This document shows positions 1 through 13,400 of a stretch of 64,000 nucleotides of DNA, piece after piece. Origin of the DNA: Macquaria australasica (lineage: Eukaryota; Chordata; Actinopteri; Centrarchiformes; Percichthyidae). How positions within the stretch are numbered: the first letter of the stretch is position 1; each line of letters opens with the position of its first letter. Both the position numbers and the translations under genes were made by a program. The stretch spans positions 1,550,001-1,614,000 of the forward strand of contig SEMN01000064.1 in the NCBI GenBank assembly GCA_005408345.1, in the 5' to 3' direction. Below the pieces are notes generated by a model, which searched no databases, was not told where the DNA came from, and worked only from the letters and a program-made list of their open reading frames with translations.

Positions 1-1938
1 CTATTGGCCTGTCAGCCAGTCAGTAAGGCCAAGCAGTACCACCAATACGGGAACAACACAGACAAGTTAACTTCTCTCCTGTGCATAGCTGGACAGTCAT
101 AACATTTAGATCCAATAACATTTCCAGTGTGTATGGCAAGGCAGGATTCCACAGAGGAAATGTTAGTTTATGCAATGTTGCATAAAGTCTAATTCTCATA
201 CATTTTACGCACAGGAATGTGTGTATTTGTGAGTACTACTCTATGCAGTTTTGTTGATTTTTACTGAAATATTTGGTATTTACAGCTCTGATGCTAGAGT
301 TTCAATGTAGTTAGGGGATGATGGTTTAAATCTCACTCATTAAACACGGACCACAATGAAAATGAGCTTTTAGCTTTGTTGTGTTTTTATCCTCAACCAT
401 TTAATTGTATGTCTGGGAGATTGCAGTTGCTGTTTGATGTAGCACCACTGCTCATTTTCCCTGACGCTATAAGCCTAATATCATAAGAATGTTATCATTT
501 CTTCATACGTTAGCGGAGGTGCTCTTTATTTCATTTTGGGTATGCTGTTTTCAGGCTTCTGCACAAAAAAGGGTTTTTTATTTTAATTAATCAGATATTT
601 GGTGTAAGAGGTGTGATACTCTGTAAAATTGAAACTGTCCAGTGGAAATGATTTGGCTAAGGAGCTGTATTGCACAGCCATGTTTTATGGTTGAGTTAAG
701 ATGAAGAGCTTGATGACTTGAAAATAATCCATTTCTCTCTCTGGATTTAGCTATATATGCGAGTGAATCAGTTTCACTGATGTCATCTGTACTATGTTAT
801 CTCATTCTCTGCTGTGTTTCCAGTAATGAAACACACATTAGAAGGACTGTCATCACAGATTAGACTCCAGGGATCAGATGGAACATGCCTCTTCTTCTGC
901 ACAGTGGAGCTGTACAGTCAGTGTTGAGTTGAAAATGCTGTTTTCACCGTCTCTCACATCCTGTGTTCATCTCAGGTTACCAGTATGGCTTTGTAATGCC
1001 CCTGTGTAAATGAATGACTACAACATACTAATCCTTCTCATGGCTCATACTGCTTTTATAGTGTTAAGATCACTTGACATGCAAACATACTCATTTGTTC
1101 AAGCGCAGGGGAGTTGACAGCAAACAAAGACAACAATTTAATTCCATTATACTCTGTTGATTTTTGTGAGTTTGTTCCCTCATATTTAGTTATAGCCTTC
1201 AGTAACAGAGAGCCAAAATCCTGATGCTGCAGCCAGCTACCATGAAATTGTCCTGTGCAGCAGTATGCATATCATACGTCATCCTAACTGTGTCTCTGTC
1301 GCCCATTAAAATCTTGACAGCTTTTTAGCTCTGCTGTCTAAAAACGTCTACACCGTTTGGCCCTTTCTGTCCATTCTTATAGCTCACAGCTCAACTGGTC
1401 TCAGTCTGTCCAGCTGGTGACTGTTGCCCACAATAGTCTACGGCTTATGGGAAATTATGTTTGTTGAAGGCATCTAAAAATAGCAACAATTCCTTCAAAT
1501 TAAACAACAAAATATGTCTTTTGTAACTGCCCTTTAGAATGACACATATAAGCGTTTCCTGATCAGATGCCCCTTTCAGCAACATCATTTGTCTGCGCCT
1601 TCCAAAACTGTTACAAATCACTGTTGAAAAATAAATCTGTTGTATAATGTGACAACACTATGGTTAAGGTTTTCTTCAGTTTAGGCACAAAAACACTTGG
1701 TTACGGTTAGGGAAACTGCTTTGTTAAGATTAGGGGACCATTGTTATCATGGTTCTGTTTCATTCCTTCCTGAGTGCCAGTGGCAGTAAACAAAGTGGAT
1801 AAGTCTCCTCGCAAACAGTAAACAAAGTCACATGCGTGATGTGTATGCTACCTGTGTGTGATACTCTCTCTTGCGTTGTGTTGTAATTAATGACAGGCAC
1901 CAATCTCTCACTTTCGGGCTCCAACCCAGCCGTTTATT

Positions 1939-2125
1939 CTGTTAACACAGATCACGGTCAGTTTCCCACAGTTTCACTTGTCCAGGAATTACCTGGGGAC
2001 AGCGTACAGCAGAGTGGCGTATTAAAACAGCAAATGAACAATTAAAAAAATGAAATAATGACAAAATGTACCTGTTAACACAGATCATGGTCAGTTTCCC
2101 ACAGTTTCACTTGTCCAGGAATTAC
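1939..2125. repeat. 54-bp direct duplication plus a third partial block
   Basis: A 54-bp segment at 1939-1992 is repeated at 2072-2125 with one mismatch (atcacgg versus atcatgg). A separate 21-bp block following the first copy (1998-2018, containing agcgtacagcagagtgg) reappears at 2361-2381. The arrangement suggests a decayed repetitive element with internal duplication. I could not assign a class. Confidence 0.75.
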
Positions 2126-3324
2126 TAAAATAAATAAAAAAATTATGTTCATGCCTGTTGGTTAGCCATATTAGCGAGTAGCTTCCACACAAGGTTAGCT
2201 CGCAAAGTCACGGACAAACACTCATTAAACAGAACAAAACTCCTCACAAAATGTCTAACAATGTATTTTAAGCATCACACAAGTGTTTACCACAAAAACT
2301 AGTATTTGTAACCAACAGAGAAAGAAAAATACAATATTTTCGCGGAGCTCGTAACAGTGAGACAGCGTACAGCAGAGTGGCAATACAAGGTAGGCTGCAC
2401 CCCACAAGTACACAGGGGTCCCACTAGGGGGCACTCTAACCATACAACCGTCCCCGTGGATTACAAATTCTGAACAATATTAAAAATAAAACAGGAAAAT
2501 AACAAATCAATATTAAATAAAGGCAAATGATGAAAATTAATTTAAACTGATGGAATATAAGGATAAATAAGAGAAAATAGTGAAAAATTATGGTAAAATA
2601 ATGATAAATAATGGAAAATAATGATGAGGGAAGGCAAGTGGAATCATTAACCCTGCTACATGTGCATCCCAGCTATAAATACCATGTGGTAACCTACGCT
2701 TGGCCTCTTTGATCTTCTCGCTGTTATCCTGGTGTTTACCGCTGGTTAATCGCTGTGTAGATCTGTGATTTGGTTCTGTATCTTGCAGGTCTAAGGGGGG
2801 TAAGCACATTCTGTGTTATTTGGTGGTTGTCATCCTGCCTGTGACTTATGGTCAGAGTGCAACTTGTTGCCCTCTAAGGCTGTGGTTGACAGGCTATCCT
2901 GCCTCTCTTCCTTTCCTATCTGGAGGTTTTCAAGCGTCCTTGTCTTTGTGCTGGCTCGCTCACCAGCTGCACTGACTGTCATAAATGGTCTGTTGTGTTA
3001 ATTAATTCCTCCTATTTTGCTAGATGTTCCAGTTGCGTGCAGTGGTTAGCCCAAAGCTCATGTCTGGTTTTCCTAGCCTAGACTGTTAATTTAGCTGGGA
3101 TATTGCTAGAGGTTCTAATCGCATCCTGTGGCCAGCCACAGTTCTCGCTTGGATTACCTGGCTACATAGCAATTCAGGTGAACAGGCTAGCAGTAGGTTG
3201 GATTAGCCTGACTGGCTAGCCACTTGTTTGCTTGGTTGCATTTGTGTGTTACATCTACTAGAGGTTCTGATTCACGTCCTGTGGCCTAGTCACAGTTATC
3301 GCTCAGATTTCCTAGCCTGGCCCC

Positions 3325-3900
3325 ATATCTGACTAGAAGATGCTGGTGTGTACCTCTTGTGGCACTCAACTTCAGGTTGAGGATGGCCATGAGTTGTGAG
3401 TGAGTGGGTGTGGGCCACCTTAGAGAATGTTTGGGCTTCATGTTTGGGGATGACCTTCCACCCACTGACTCATAGAAACTCTGGCTCCCGCAAACAGCGG
3501 GAGAAGTACAGAGGCAGGCCACAGGAGGAGCACAGAAGCCCAGCACTTGATGCCTTCGGGCTAATGACCAGACCTGACGAGTCACACATGAGGCAGAAAA
3601 AGCATTGGAACGCAGGAAGCAATCGAGCCAGGCTTCAGAAGCCTGGGGTCATCAGGGTAGGGGCATGGGAGTCCTGGCCCAGCGCTCCAGGAAACGTGGT
3701 ACACAGGACCCACGCCGCTCACAGCACCTAAACCCAGCACCACAGCCCTGGCAACACAGCCAGGTTGCTGCAGGCAATTGGCGTCTGGTGGGCAGATTTT
3801 CAATGCGGCACCTGAACTACTGGACAGCCCATTCCCAAGATGCATGGGTTTTGAACACAATGTCTCAGGGCTAGGCCATATTCAGACAAAATCAGGCACT
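3325..3900 (+). pseudogene. Possible retroelement gag-like relic
   Basis: From the ATG at 3340 the + strand reads MLVCTSCGTQLQVEDGHEL and then stops. A cysteine pair followed by DGH resembles the start of gag-like proteins of fish DIRS-type retroelements and a similar C-C-DGH-C pattern at about 41.7 kb. What follows is Gly/Ser/Pro-rich in broken frames. It could be chance resemblance, and no polymerase part is seen nearby. Confidence 0.25.
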
Positions 3901-4347
3901 GTGGCAAAAACGCAGATTTTCCCATTCATTTGAACCGGGTACAGCGTTCAGGCTACACCGGTGGGGGCTGCAGGGGGTGCCGCAACTGCGGCTGCCAATC
4001 ATGCCGGCGATCAGACTGGCAGACGCCCAGGTGATGAAGAACTTTGTTTACCTGTAGCACTGTAGCATTAGCTGTTTACCTTAATATTCCGCTGTTTACC
4101 GAGCAACTGTGAATATGGAAGAGAGTCCGATCGGCTCCGTGATTACTGTACATCAGCTATTCAACCCTGCCACGAGGGAGCACAAAGACATTAATCGCCG
4201 TGTAGTGACTTGGCTTGTATCGGTCTTAAAGCTGGGATTGCTGGTTAGTATCAGACACTCCCACACCACTGCACAACCCTGCGGCGAATCGTCGCAACAC
4301 CTGATTCTATGTGAAAAACGGCCTAAGTTAAAATCTGCTAAGCCAAG

Positions 4348-4690
4348 ACTGTGAGGACAAGGCTGGAATTACAGGCCTGCTTTGACTGCACTGATTGGAG
4401 AGTTTTTGAGGCTGCAGCCACAGACCTGAATGAACTCTATGACACTGTGATATCTTACGTCAGTTTTTGTGAGGACATATGTGCACCGACTAAAACCTTC
4501 TGCACATACAACAACAATAAACCCTGGTTTACAGCAAAACTCAGGCAGCTTGTCAGGCCAAGGAGGAGGCCTACAGAAGTGGGGACAGAATCCTGAACAA
4601 CCAGGCCAGAAACACACTGACAAAGGAGATCAGAGTAGCAAAGAGGAGCTACACTGAAAACCTGAAAAACAGGTTTTCAGCCAACCGTAC
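4348..4690 (+). mobile_element. LINE ORF2 fragment, Rex1-like, endonuclease-to-RT linker
   Basis: The + strand encodes LQACFDCTDWRVFEAAATDL, then a stretch containing SYVSFCEDICAPTKTF and NNNKPWFTAKLRQL, then in another frame KEIRVAKRSYTENLKNRFSA. This is the linker between endonuclease and reverse transcriptase in Rex1/CR1-type fish LINEs; the related minus-strand element at 20.9-24.2 kb has the matching block ITDYINFCRDN. At least one frameshift is present and the reverse transcriptase itself is missing, so this is a dead fragment. The family assignment is from memory of motifs. Confidence 0.65.
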
Positions 4691-7059
4691 CTGTAAATTA
4701 TATATTCTCATAGTTTAAATACATAGTTTTTTCTAACATGTAAATATCACACAAATCTACGCACACTGTGCATACTGTATATACTGTCATATCCACCTAC
4801 CTCATGTACTGTATATAAAGCACCCTTTTTGAAATTGGAAACTGCAAATGAAATGTCAAATGCTAAGACTTAACCTGCTGTACAGTGGACAATATTCAAA
4901 TGCAATAAGTGAATCAGTGCCCCCAGTCTGTTGCATTTACTGTACATGTCACCACACTCTTTTGGTGTCAGAATGAAAATGCAATCTGTCATCCTCTCAT
5001 GAAGGTGGGTCTTCAGTTAGGACGTCACTTCCTCATTCAGTGATTTTGTTTGGTAAAATTTGAGTGTGCTTGCTTTAGCTTGAAGTACTTGAAGTACTAG
5101 AATTTTAATTAGAATTTTATAAATAATTAGAATTTGTTTTATACTAAAAAATAATGTCAAAGTGAAAGCAAATGTTTCAAGTGATATAAATTCAGTAAAA
5201 ATAAAAAACCCAAAGTAAATGATAGCATACTTAAAACATTCCTAATTACAACCACTGTGATAGTGTATTTATAAAATGAAACATTAAAAAGACTATGGGA
5301 GTTTCTGCTCTTCTTATAGGAACTGTTTTGAAGGTTCTTGTTGAAGTGTTATCAACAGACCTTTATTGTATGGCTTTTGGATAGAGTTGATTGTTGTGTA
5401 TTTAGCTGTTAAAGAACAGAGACACTCTGTGTAAAGCTTAGTCTGCTGTAGTGTGTTGTGTTTTGCTTTTGTGGAGCTTAGTGAAGCCGCAGTTCCAGTT
5501 TAACAGCCAATAAACACCTCATGGATCATAAAATGTAATTTTCTACGAGAATACAAAATTTATATAAGGACAAAACCCTGTAGCATATGCCTATAATTAG
5601 GAGTTCTGACAGCACAAATAACATGTAATAGAGGCTCTTTAATCACAGTCTTCATGTCAGGACATGCTTAGAGCATCTGTTTTCACTCAGATTATTACCT
5701 GCTCATTTTATGACTCTGAATTGATAACTGGCAAAAAAGAATTTGACATGAAAGAAGCCCACTTACCCAGACTGAAAATATTTATTATACTCCAAAGATG
5801 ACAGACTTTTACATCTTCCTGCTATAACTGTCATTTGTCAGTGTGTTTATAGATTATTATATTGAGACTTAATCAGAGACAGCATGAATGGAAAGAATAA
5901 TTCTGAATCATCTGAAGTGCACACACTTGGGGAACAAAAGTTCTTTCCTTTGCTGTCATTCCATAATCCATGAACTTCACATATGAGCTAAAAATATGAA
6001 GCAAAGACAGGAAACACATTATTAAACTTTGTCACCAAGAAGAAACTGTCTGACAACGATGACATTGACAACAGTGACAAGCTAGAGGGAGAAGCATACC
6101 CAGAAGGAGACAAATAAGTAAATAGCAATGTTACACCATGGCACTGGGGGTGTGTGTTGGTTAATGGAAGTATTCAGACCTTGAAAGAGGCAATTCTGCG
6201 ATATAAAATACTCCCATTACAAGTAAAAGTTGTGCAAATGCCAGCAAAATGTACTTTAAGTATCAAACGTAGGCTACTCATTTTTCAGATAAATGACCCT
6301 CTGTAAGTGTTATACTATCATGTATTATATTACTGATTTATTAACAATGTATTGTATTTTATAAGTTCATATCTTTTGTATGTAAATTCTTAATCTGTAA
6401 ATGAAATAGTAACTAAATATGTCAAATAAATGTAGTAGAGTAAAAACTACAATATTTCCATCTAAACTCTTTAACTAAAAGAAGAAAAAATTGATTGATT
6501 TTCCCTTTGACAGCCAAGATGTTTTAACACATGGAGGTTAGAGATAATGTCAGAAGTCATCTACACATCTACAGTACATTTAAGCAAACTGGGAGATAAC
6601 AGGATTTCTTTGATAGACTTGTGATGTGCCCAATTAGGCAGGAATGAATTCCAGTGAGCTTGTAGAGTCTGAGATTTTGTATGACAGCTTTATGTCTGTC
6701 TGTCAATGTATTTGGAAAATGATGAGAAATAAGATGAGGCACGACAGTCTTTTTTCTTTTAGTCACTTTACCTTCCCCTGTGGTTAGACCAAAACCACAT
6801 AAGTGTGTCACAGAAGAACTTCTTCTGATTTTTTCTCATTGTGTGTCAAGGGCTTGCTTTACAAATAAAGCAGGCACTCAGTCTCTGAACAAATTGACGC
6901 CTCTTTTTGGCTGTCATTGCAGATGGGTTTAACCACCAGGACAGGAGGGATGTCAGTCCACTCTGCCCATTCCTCCCTGTTTTCCTGTTTGCCAGCCTGC
7001 TATGAGTGGAAAACATGCTGGCTTGTTTTCACTCCATGTGTTTCCTCTTTTCTTCCCAG

Positions 7060-7280
7060 CAGCTGAGAGGATGAAGGGGAGGGATCCTGGCAGTTTGTGA
7101 AGTTTGTAGCAACAGAAGAAACAGAAGCACTGTCAAGTTTTCCAGCTTCTCTTTGACACCTCTGTCTACAGCAGAGCTCACCATGAGTTAGAGGGCATCA
7201 GAGACCATCACCACAACTACCTTCCCCACCATCGGGAGCACCGTGTCTGAACGTGACAGCAGCATCACTTGCCCTGCTTC
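7060..7280 (+). promoter_or_regulatory. ankrd6: ankrd6 5' leader with splice acceptor and two uORFs
   Basis: A pyrimidine-rich tract ends in cttttcttcccag at 7059, a good 3' splice site, so the first coding exon probably begins at 7060 and an untranslated exon lies further upstream. A weaker alternative acceptor is at 6922. The leader has a 9-codon uORF at 7071-7100 and a two-codon uORF at 7183-7191 (ATG AGT TAG) whose context, caccATGa, is strong. The main ATG at 7281 has ttcATGa, without a purine at -3. Leaky scanning or reinitiation would then be needed; this is inference from sequence context only. Confidence 0.45.
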
Positions 7281-7406
7281 ATGAGCCAGCAGGATGCAGC
7301 TGAGGTCCTCGAACTTTCCGAGCGCCTCCTTATAGCTTCACACAAGGGACAAGCCGACAATGTGGTCCAGCTTATCAACAAGGGCGCAAAAGTAGCTGTC
7401 ACCAAG
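7281..7406 (+). CDS. ankrd6: ankrd6 coding exon 1
   Basis: Encodes residues 1-42, starting MSQQDAAEV and ending NKGAKVAVTK, the first ankyrin repeat (RLLIASHKGQADNVVQLI). The donor is accaag|gtaagt, phase 0. The first ATG that gives the conserved N-terminus is at 7281; two earlier ATGs in the leader are closed by stops. Confidence 0.95.
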
Positions 7407-10400
7407 GTAAGTGAGTGGTCCTCAGTGTGATAGTCAAACAAAAGATGCTGGTGGATACTTTTGTACATTTGGTTTGTTAATAATTTAGCCCCTTTACCAA
7501 TGGGGCCCAAGAATGGCAGTGCCAGACAGTTGATCACATTAGCAATTTTCTTTTTTTTGTTTGACCAACAGGCCAAAGATATTCAATTTACAATTATATC
7601 GGACAGGAGACAGTATATTTTTGGCATTTTGCATGCTAGCCATGAGGTGGCTCTAGGGCTGGCAGTGTCAGTTAGTTGGTCGGTCCACAACTTACCTTTT
7701 TGTCTAGTTCCATCATCGGGTCAAAGTTGTGATTTGTCCAGTGCTTTGATTATGACCTAATACCTGCAAAACTAATGACATTCTCATCAGCTTCAGTTAG
7801 TTAAGTGCTAATTGTTAGCATGCTAATATGCAAAACTAAGATGGTGAACATGGTAAACATTATAGCTGCTTATCATCAGCATGTTAGCATGTCTCTTTTT
7901 GCTTGAAAAATGACTCAAAACATCAATCAGTTATCTGTTAATTGATAAATTGATTAATACACTAATCATTGTAGTTCTAATTTGGTTCTGGACAAGGCAT
8001 CTTAAAAAACTACTGGCTGGATTTGCTGTCAGTAACCAACTTCTTGCCCATCTGTGCTCAACAGATAAAAATAAATTTTGATAAAACAAAGGGTGCTTTC
8101 AGACCTAACCTGTTTGGTTTGGTTCAAACAAACTCTGGTATATTTGCCTGGTTGGTTTAGTTCATTTAGGCTTGTGTGAAATCATTCAGTCAAACTCTAG
8201 CGAGAACCAAACAAGCAGACTGAGACCCACCTTTTCAAGCAGTCTCGATTTGGTCTGTTTCTTATCGTTCCAATGGGACTCTGGTGTGGTTAAAGCAAAG
8301 CAGACCAACCACAGGCCTTGTGATAGTAGGAATGCGGGTTTAGCATGAATTCAAAAGCTAAACTACAATTAAATCCATCTGCTGATTTTGAACTGTCAAC
8401 AAGACTATTTCCTCATCTGTATAATTGATGTATATATTTATTCAAGATAATTTAGTAACCATGGTAACACCAATGCACATTAGTGCAAGAATTTCCCTGA
8501 TACGCCAGAAAGTTAAAAGGAGTTTTTCACTTGTCCTACTCTGTGCATTTTAGCAGTTCCTCATTAAAAAGTCAGTCAAATGAGTGAAACGTAGTGACCA
8601 CAGTAACAAATAGGCCTAACTATCCCCTGCATACATATTACAGTACAAGACACCTCTTCATTGTCCTGTTTCTACCTGGCCAGTTGGAGTCTCAACTATT
8701 AAAGCTCATAATTCATTATTTCTTGGTGAGCTCTCTGTGACACCAGAAAAGATAAATAAACACAAAATGCATGAAGTGCTGCATGACTTCAGTCAGCAGT
8801 CTTATGTGCTGCTTATGTTGCAGGATGACATGAATGAGTTACCTGTCAGTCCATATGACTTTGTTTATTTATAATAAGTCAGTGTTAACACGAATGGGAC
8901 CAGCACTAAAAGGCAACAATGGATAATTTTTTCCTTTGTTTGAACCAACTAAACTGAATTACAGTGAAAGCAACCAAAACAGGGAAATCTGATAACTGTT
9001 AGCTGAGGACAAAATTTCCTGTCCAACAGGCTTGTCAAACACCAGCTGGGTTTCCCTGGTTCCCCTAACATATGAAAACAACCCCATCATGTTACTAATG
9101 AAAATTACTCCAGCAGCTCCAGATTCAGTCAGTGGAATAATTTACAGCCGACGTATTCACCCTCATTGTTTTGAGCAAGACACTCTAGTTGCTCCAGGCA
9201 ATCTCAGTTCTCTGATCGTTCTGGTAAAGTGTTCTCTTGTGTGGGTGTTGCACAGGGATATGCTAAGACATCTCTTCTTACAATTTGTGTGATCTGTTAG
9301 GTGAGGAGATATTAAGATGTTTCTGTTGGATCCTTGTTTTACCGTAATTAGCAGACATTTGTGTGAAAATATGTTTTTATTTCTGTCAATTACACGTCAC
9401 TAATTTTGTGTCGCAGCTTCATTTCACATAAAGAAAATTGGAAGAGTTCTATGCCTTTTAAAAAATAATTAACAATAACAGGCTATTGGACTGGGTATTG
9501 TTTTTTTTTATATTAATGCCATTCGATACGTGATTTTCAATACCAAAGCAATACTTTTTTGATACCTTATCAATATTTGGAGGTTTAAAAAACACCTTTG
9601 TTTTTTCTGTTTTTTACATAAACATGACAAACAAACAATTTTGATATGGTCCCTTACATATGTTTTTACAGTGAAAAAATCGACTCGATGCTCTCTGGTG
9701 GACAACTATTTAACTATTTAAAGGTGACACTGTTTCTAAATTACCCCAAACTTACTTTGGCATTTCTATATTGCAATTTCTTGTCATCAGCTGACATCTA
9801 CATCGATACCAATATATTAGCTAATATTGGCCGATATATCGGCCTGGCTGATTTATCGGTCTAGGTCAGGGGTTCTCAAACTTATTACTCAAAGGTCTGC
9901 ATCTGCTTTTTATTCAAGGTCAGAGGTCACACACACACACACACACACATACACTCTATTTACAGGTAGGCTACTCATTGTCGCAATTAATGTCAAATCT
10001 CTTTTGATTCGCCCAGAACGAAACTGAGGCAGAAAAAAAAAACGCGGCAGCCACAGTTCAGACAGTTAGTCCATACTTATTTCTGACTCAGACATATTCT
10101 TACAGCTACATTTACACTAGTTGTAGAAATCGTGTACATGTCATCATAAAATATTCTATTTCAGTACCTTATGTGCCTCAGATTATTTACACACCTGGTG
10201 CTTATTAGCGGTAAAATCCTGTATTTTTTATTTCCTTGGTTAAATTTAACAGGTTGCTCCAAATGAGAGATTTAGGCTGTTGGATGACTTTTAAATGTCA
10301 AAATGTTTATTTGACTGCATTTTTTGCAGTAACAAAACATGTTTTTGTACATTTTTTTAGGTAAGGTAACAAAAAGGTACCAAACAAAAATAACCAACAG

Positions 10401-13400
10401 TCACTGCTTCCAGCTTTTCAAATAAGGCATTTGGGTTTTAGGCTGTTGGTTGGACATAAAATGTTTTGCTTTTTTTTTTTGACATTAATAAAATGAGAAA
10501 TTATGAGATGAGTAGAGAGATGAGATTAAATGAAAAATGACAGTAAGATAAGATCAGATGAGATAAGATGAATTGTGATGAGATAAAATTAGAGAAGATG
10601 GGATAAGATGAGAGGAGATGAAAGGAGATGCGGTGAAATGACATAAGATGAGGGGAGATAACAGAAGGGCAGGGTTCATACAGCTTTTTAATAGAGAGAT
10701 GAGAGAGAAAAGAGATGAGATAAAATGAGATGAGAGGAGGGAAGATGAGGTGTAATTAGACAAGATGAAGGGAGATTACATAAAAAGAGATGAAATCAAA
10801 TAATAGAGGAAATAAGAGAAGATGAGATAAGGTGAGAGGAGATGAAATGAAGTAGGATAACTAAAAGATGAGATCAGATAAATTGACAGATGAGGTGAGA
10901 TAATATGAGAGGAGATCATTTGAGATAAGACAAGAGGAGATTAGGTGATGTAAGAGGAGAGGAGATATTGTATTGGTGGTGCTAGTATCAAACATTTCAA
11001 ACAATACCAAGCCCTATGCTTTCTAAAAAAACAGCAGAAATCTAGCTGAAACACGACTAAATGTCTAACCGGCTTGGATATGATGTTGGCAAACAATGTC
11101 GTCTGTCATCTGACTTGAAAAATATGATTTAAACATAATACATTTTAAACTTTGTTCTTGAGAGCTGTGATTTGATTTTTTATGTAGAATTTTATGGCCC
11201 ACCAATTTCTATTTTTGAGTGCTTTTTTTCCATTTCAAGGCACTTATCACAGTCGCTTTTCTCTGGCACATGACATGATGTGATGAAGGACATCATGTGC
11301 TTCTCAACAGCATAGATCTCGTCTTTATCCCACATCCTTCGCTTGAAAGGTTGGCGACCTGTAAAACAATGATCACATTGATATTTGTGTTTCTCTATGG
11401 AAGTGCTATGGAAATGTTTTTGGAGGAAAAAATGTCAATAAACGCTAATTGTAAGGCAACAAAGGTTGAAATAAAAAGTAGAGGCCAGAGAGACTGTTTG
11501 TGTATCAGAGTTTGACAGAGGGAGTGAGCTTATTATGTTACTTAACAAAATAATACTTACTTAGAAAGAGACTCATGACAAGCTGGACCATGTAAAGTGT
11601 TAAACACCAGTAACAGAATATGTAAATCAATTCTACCGACTATTTTGACACTACAAGCCCTAGGTCATGTGTACATGGACTGTGTGGGTGTTTCCAGGCT
11701 TATGACACAACAGCATGTGTCAAAGGGCTGGGTAAAGGTGATGACTCATTATCCTCTTTGCCAGTCACATTACTTGTCTCATAGCTTTGAAACAGCTGTA
11801 CCAACCAGAGAAGAGCATGACAAAAATCTCTCACCGAATGGAAAAACGCCTTCTCCAGATAATAATGTTGTATTTAGTTTTGAGTGTCTGTAGTTGTGAT
11901 GATATGATGATGTGGTTTGTGATGATGATGATGACGACGACTATGATGTCTATGTCGCTGATGATGCCGATTGTGTTATGATGGCAGAGATTTTGATCAT
12001 GTAAACACCATGCACTTTACCCTCCTTGTGTATTTATATGGTCATATTCTGTCGGTACTTATTTAAATTGCATTGTAATTTTTAGACATTATTGCTGCTG
12101 TGGCTTGTGGCTGGGCCACACTGCCGACCTGAGCAGCGCGTGGCGGCTACCTTACTCAACTGCTGTAGCTCGCACGCGTGTGGTGTCCACAGAAAGAGCG
12201 TTCCTCCTGCTGCCAGCCCTATCTTTCTACATTGAGTTTGTCTTTGATCAATAAAAGAATGTTTAATTTCATGATACATTTCATTTATATTTAGTTTAGA
12301 CAGAAAAAGGCTAAGAGGCTTGTGCTCAGTTGTAACTGGGGAGTAAAAAACATTTTTTTTCAAGTATGTGACATATTGTACAGATTGATACTGAAACTGA
12401 AAGGTGTAATGTTGCTGGTTTTATATCAATATGACAATCAACAGATCATTTTCACTGTCTGCTTTTGTTGAGAACCGTGCGCGTCTCGCAGAAAAAATAG
12501 CTGAATCTCCAGATGTGCATGAGATGTGTGTCTGCAGCGCTGTGTGGCTGCTCTAACCTGTTACACCAGTGACTACTGTTGTTGGCCCACTGTATTCAGG
12601 GAACCTACCCTCCCCCCTTACTGTACTGTATGTCTATGGTCTTTTGTATGTATTGTACTATGCCATGCTGAAAAAGCAATTGCCCTCCGGGGACAAAAGT
12701 AAAGTTGAAAGGAAACGCAGGGGACAAATAAGAACTGGAAGAATCATTATACAAAAGTATAAGAGTCAGTTTTAAGTGGGACATAATGTGCATATCTTCA
12801 CATTGGCAATGCAGCAGTCTGGTTTTCCAAACAAAATTCGCATTGAGAAAAGAGTTTGCTGCATTTAGTTCAAAATGAGAATTTCTAAATAAGAAAATCT
12901 CTATAAACTTTACCTTTTTCCTTTTTTGGTAACTGGCGGTGACAGGCTTGTGGAGGTGTCATGGTGCCCTGCTGTGGTGCTGCATCCCTATGGCTCACAT
13001 CTGGCATTGTTGTTTCGTTCTCTTCCCTCTGACTGGATGTGACCTGACTCTCTGGAAACCAGAAGATAACAAATTACAAAAATGTCAATTATGAATTATT
13101 CGTCATACCAATGTAAATTAGAGATGTCCCGAGGTGAACCTAAGCATGGTATCAGGGCAGATCTGGGCATATTTTAATGAACTGGTATCTGCTAAAATAA
13201 ATCAGATCAAAATCTGATACTTTCTTTATTCTTTTGTGTTTTGTCCACCTCAGCCTGATAGTGCTGCCACACTGCACTGCTTTACAACCGGGCTCTACAG
13301 TGTGAGCATTTCACTGCATATGTGAAATGTGAAAATAATTTGGGCACACCGTTAGTGACTGAGTTCTGACACTGAGATTGCACAAATTCGTTGAGGTCCA

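Larger units (their letters stand above)
1..7059. other. Upstream region of ankrd6, no supported gene
   Basis: I find no coding exon here with homology I recognise. It may be intergenic sequence or a 5' intron of ankrd6, because the first coding exon appears to be preceded by a splice acceptor at 7058-7059. The stretch is AT-rich. Apart from the short duplication near 2 kb, a possible retroelement relic near 3.3 kb and a LINE fragment near 4.4 kb (listed separately), I see nothing in it. No promoter could be placed. Confidence 0.5.
9486..11015. mobile_element. Possible hAT-like element with TIRs near ggtattgttt
   Basis: The left end ttggactgggtattgttt and the reverse complement of the right end tagggcttggtattgttt match at 15 of 18 positions, a terminal pattern I associate with fish hAT-type non-autonomous elements. 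I see no convincing 8-bp duplication. Inside are a (CA)n run and the long purine-rich array at 10.5-10.97 kb. No coding potential. Confidence 0.45.
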
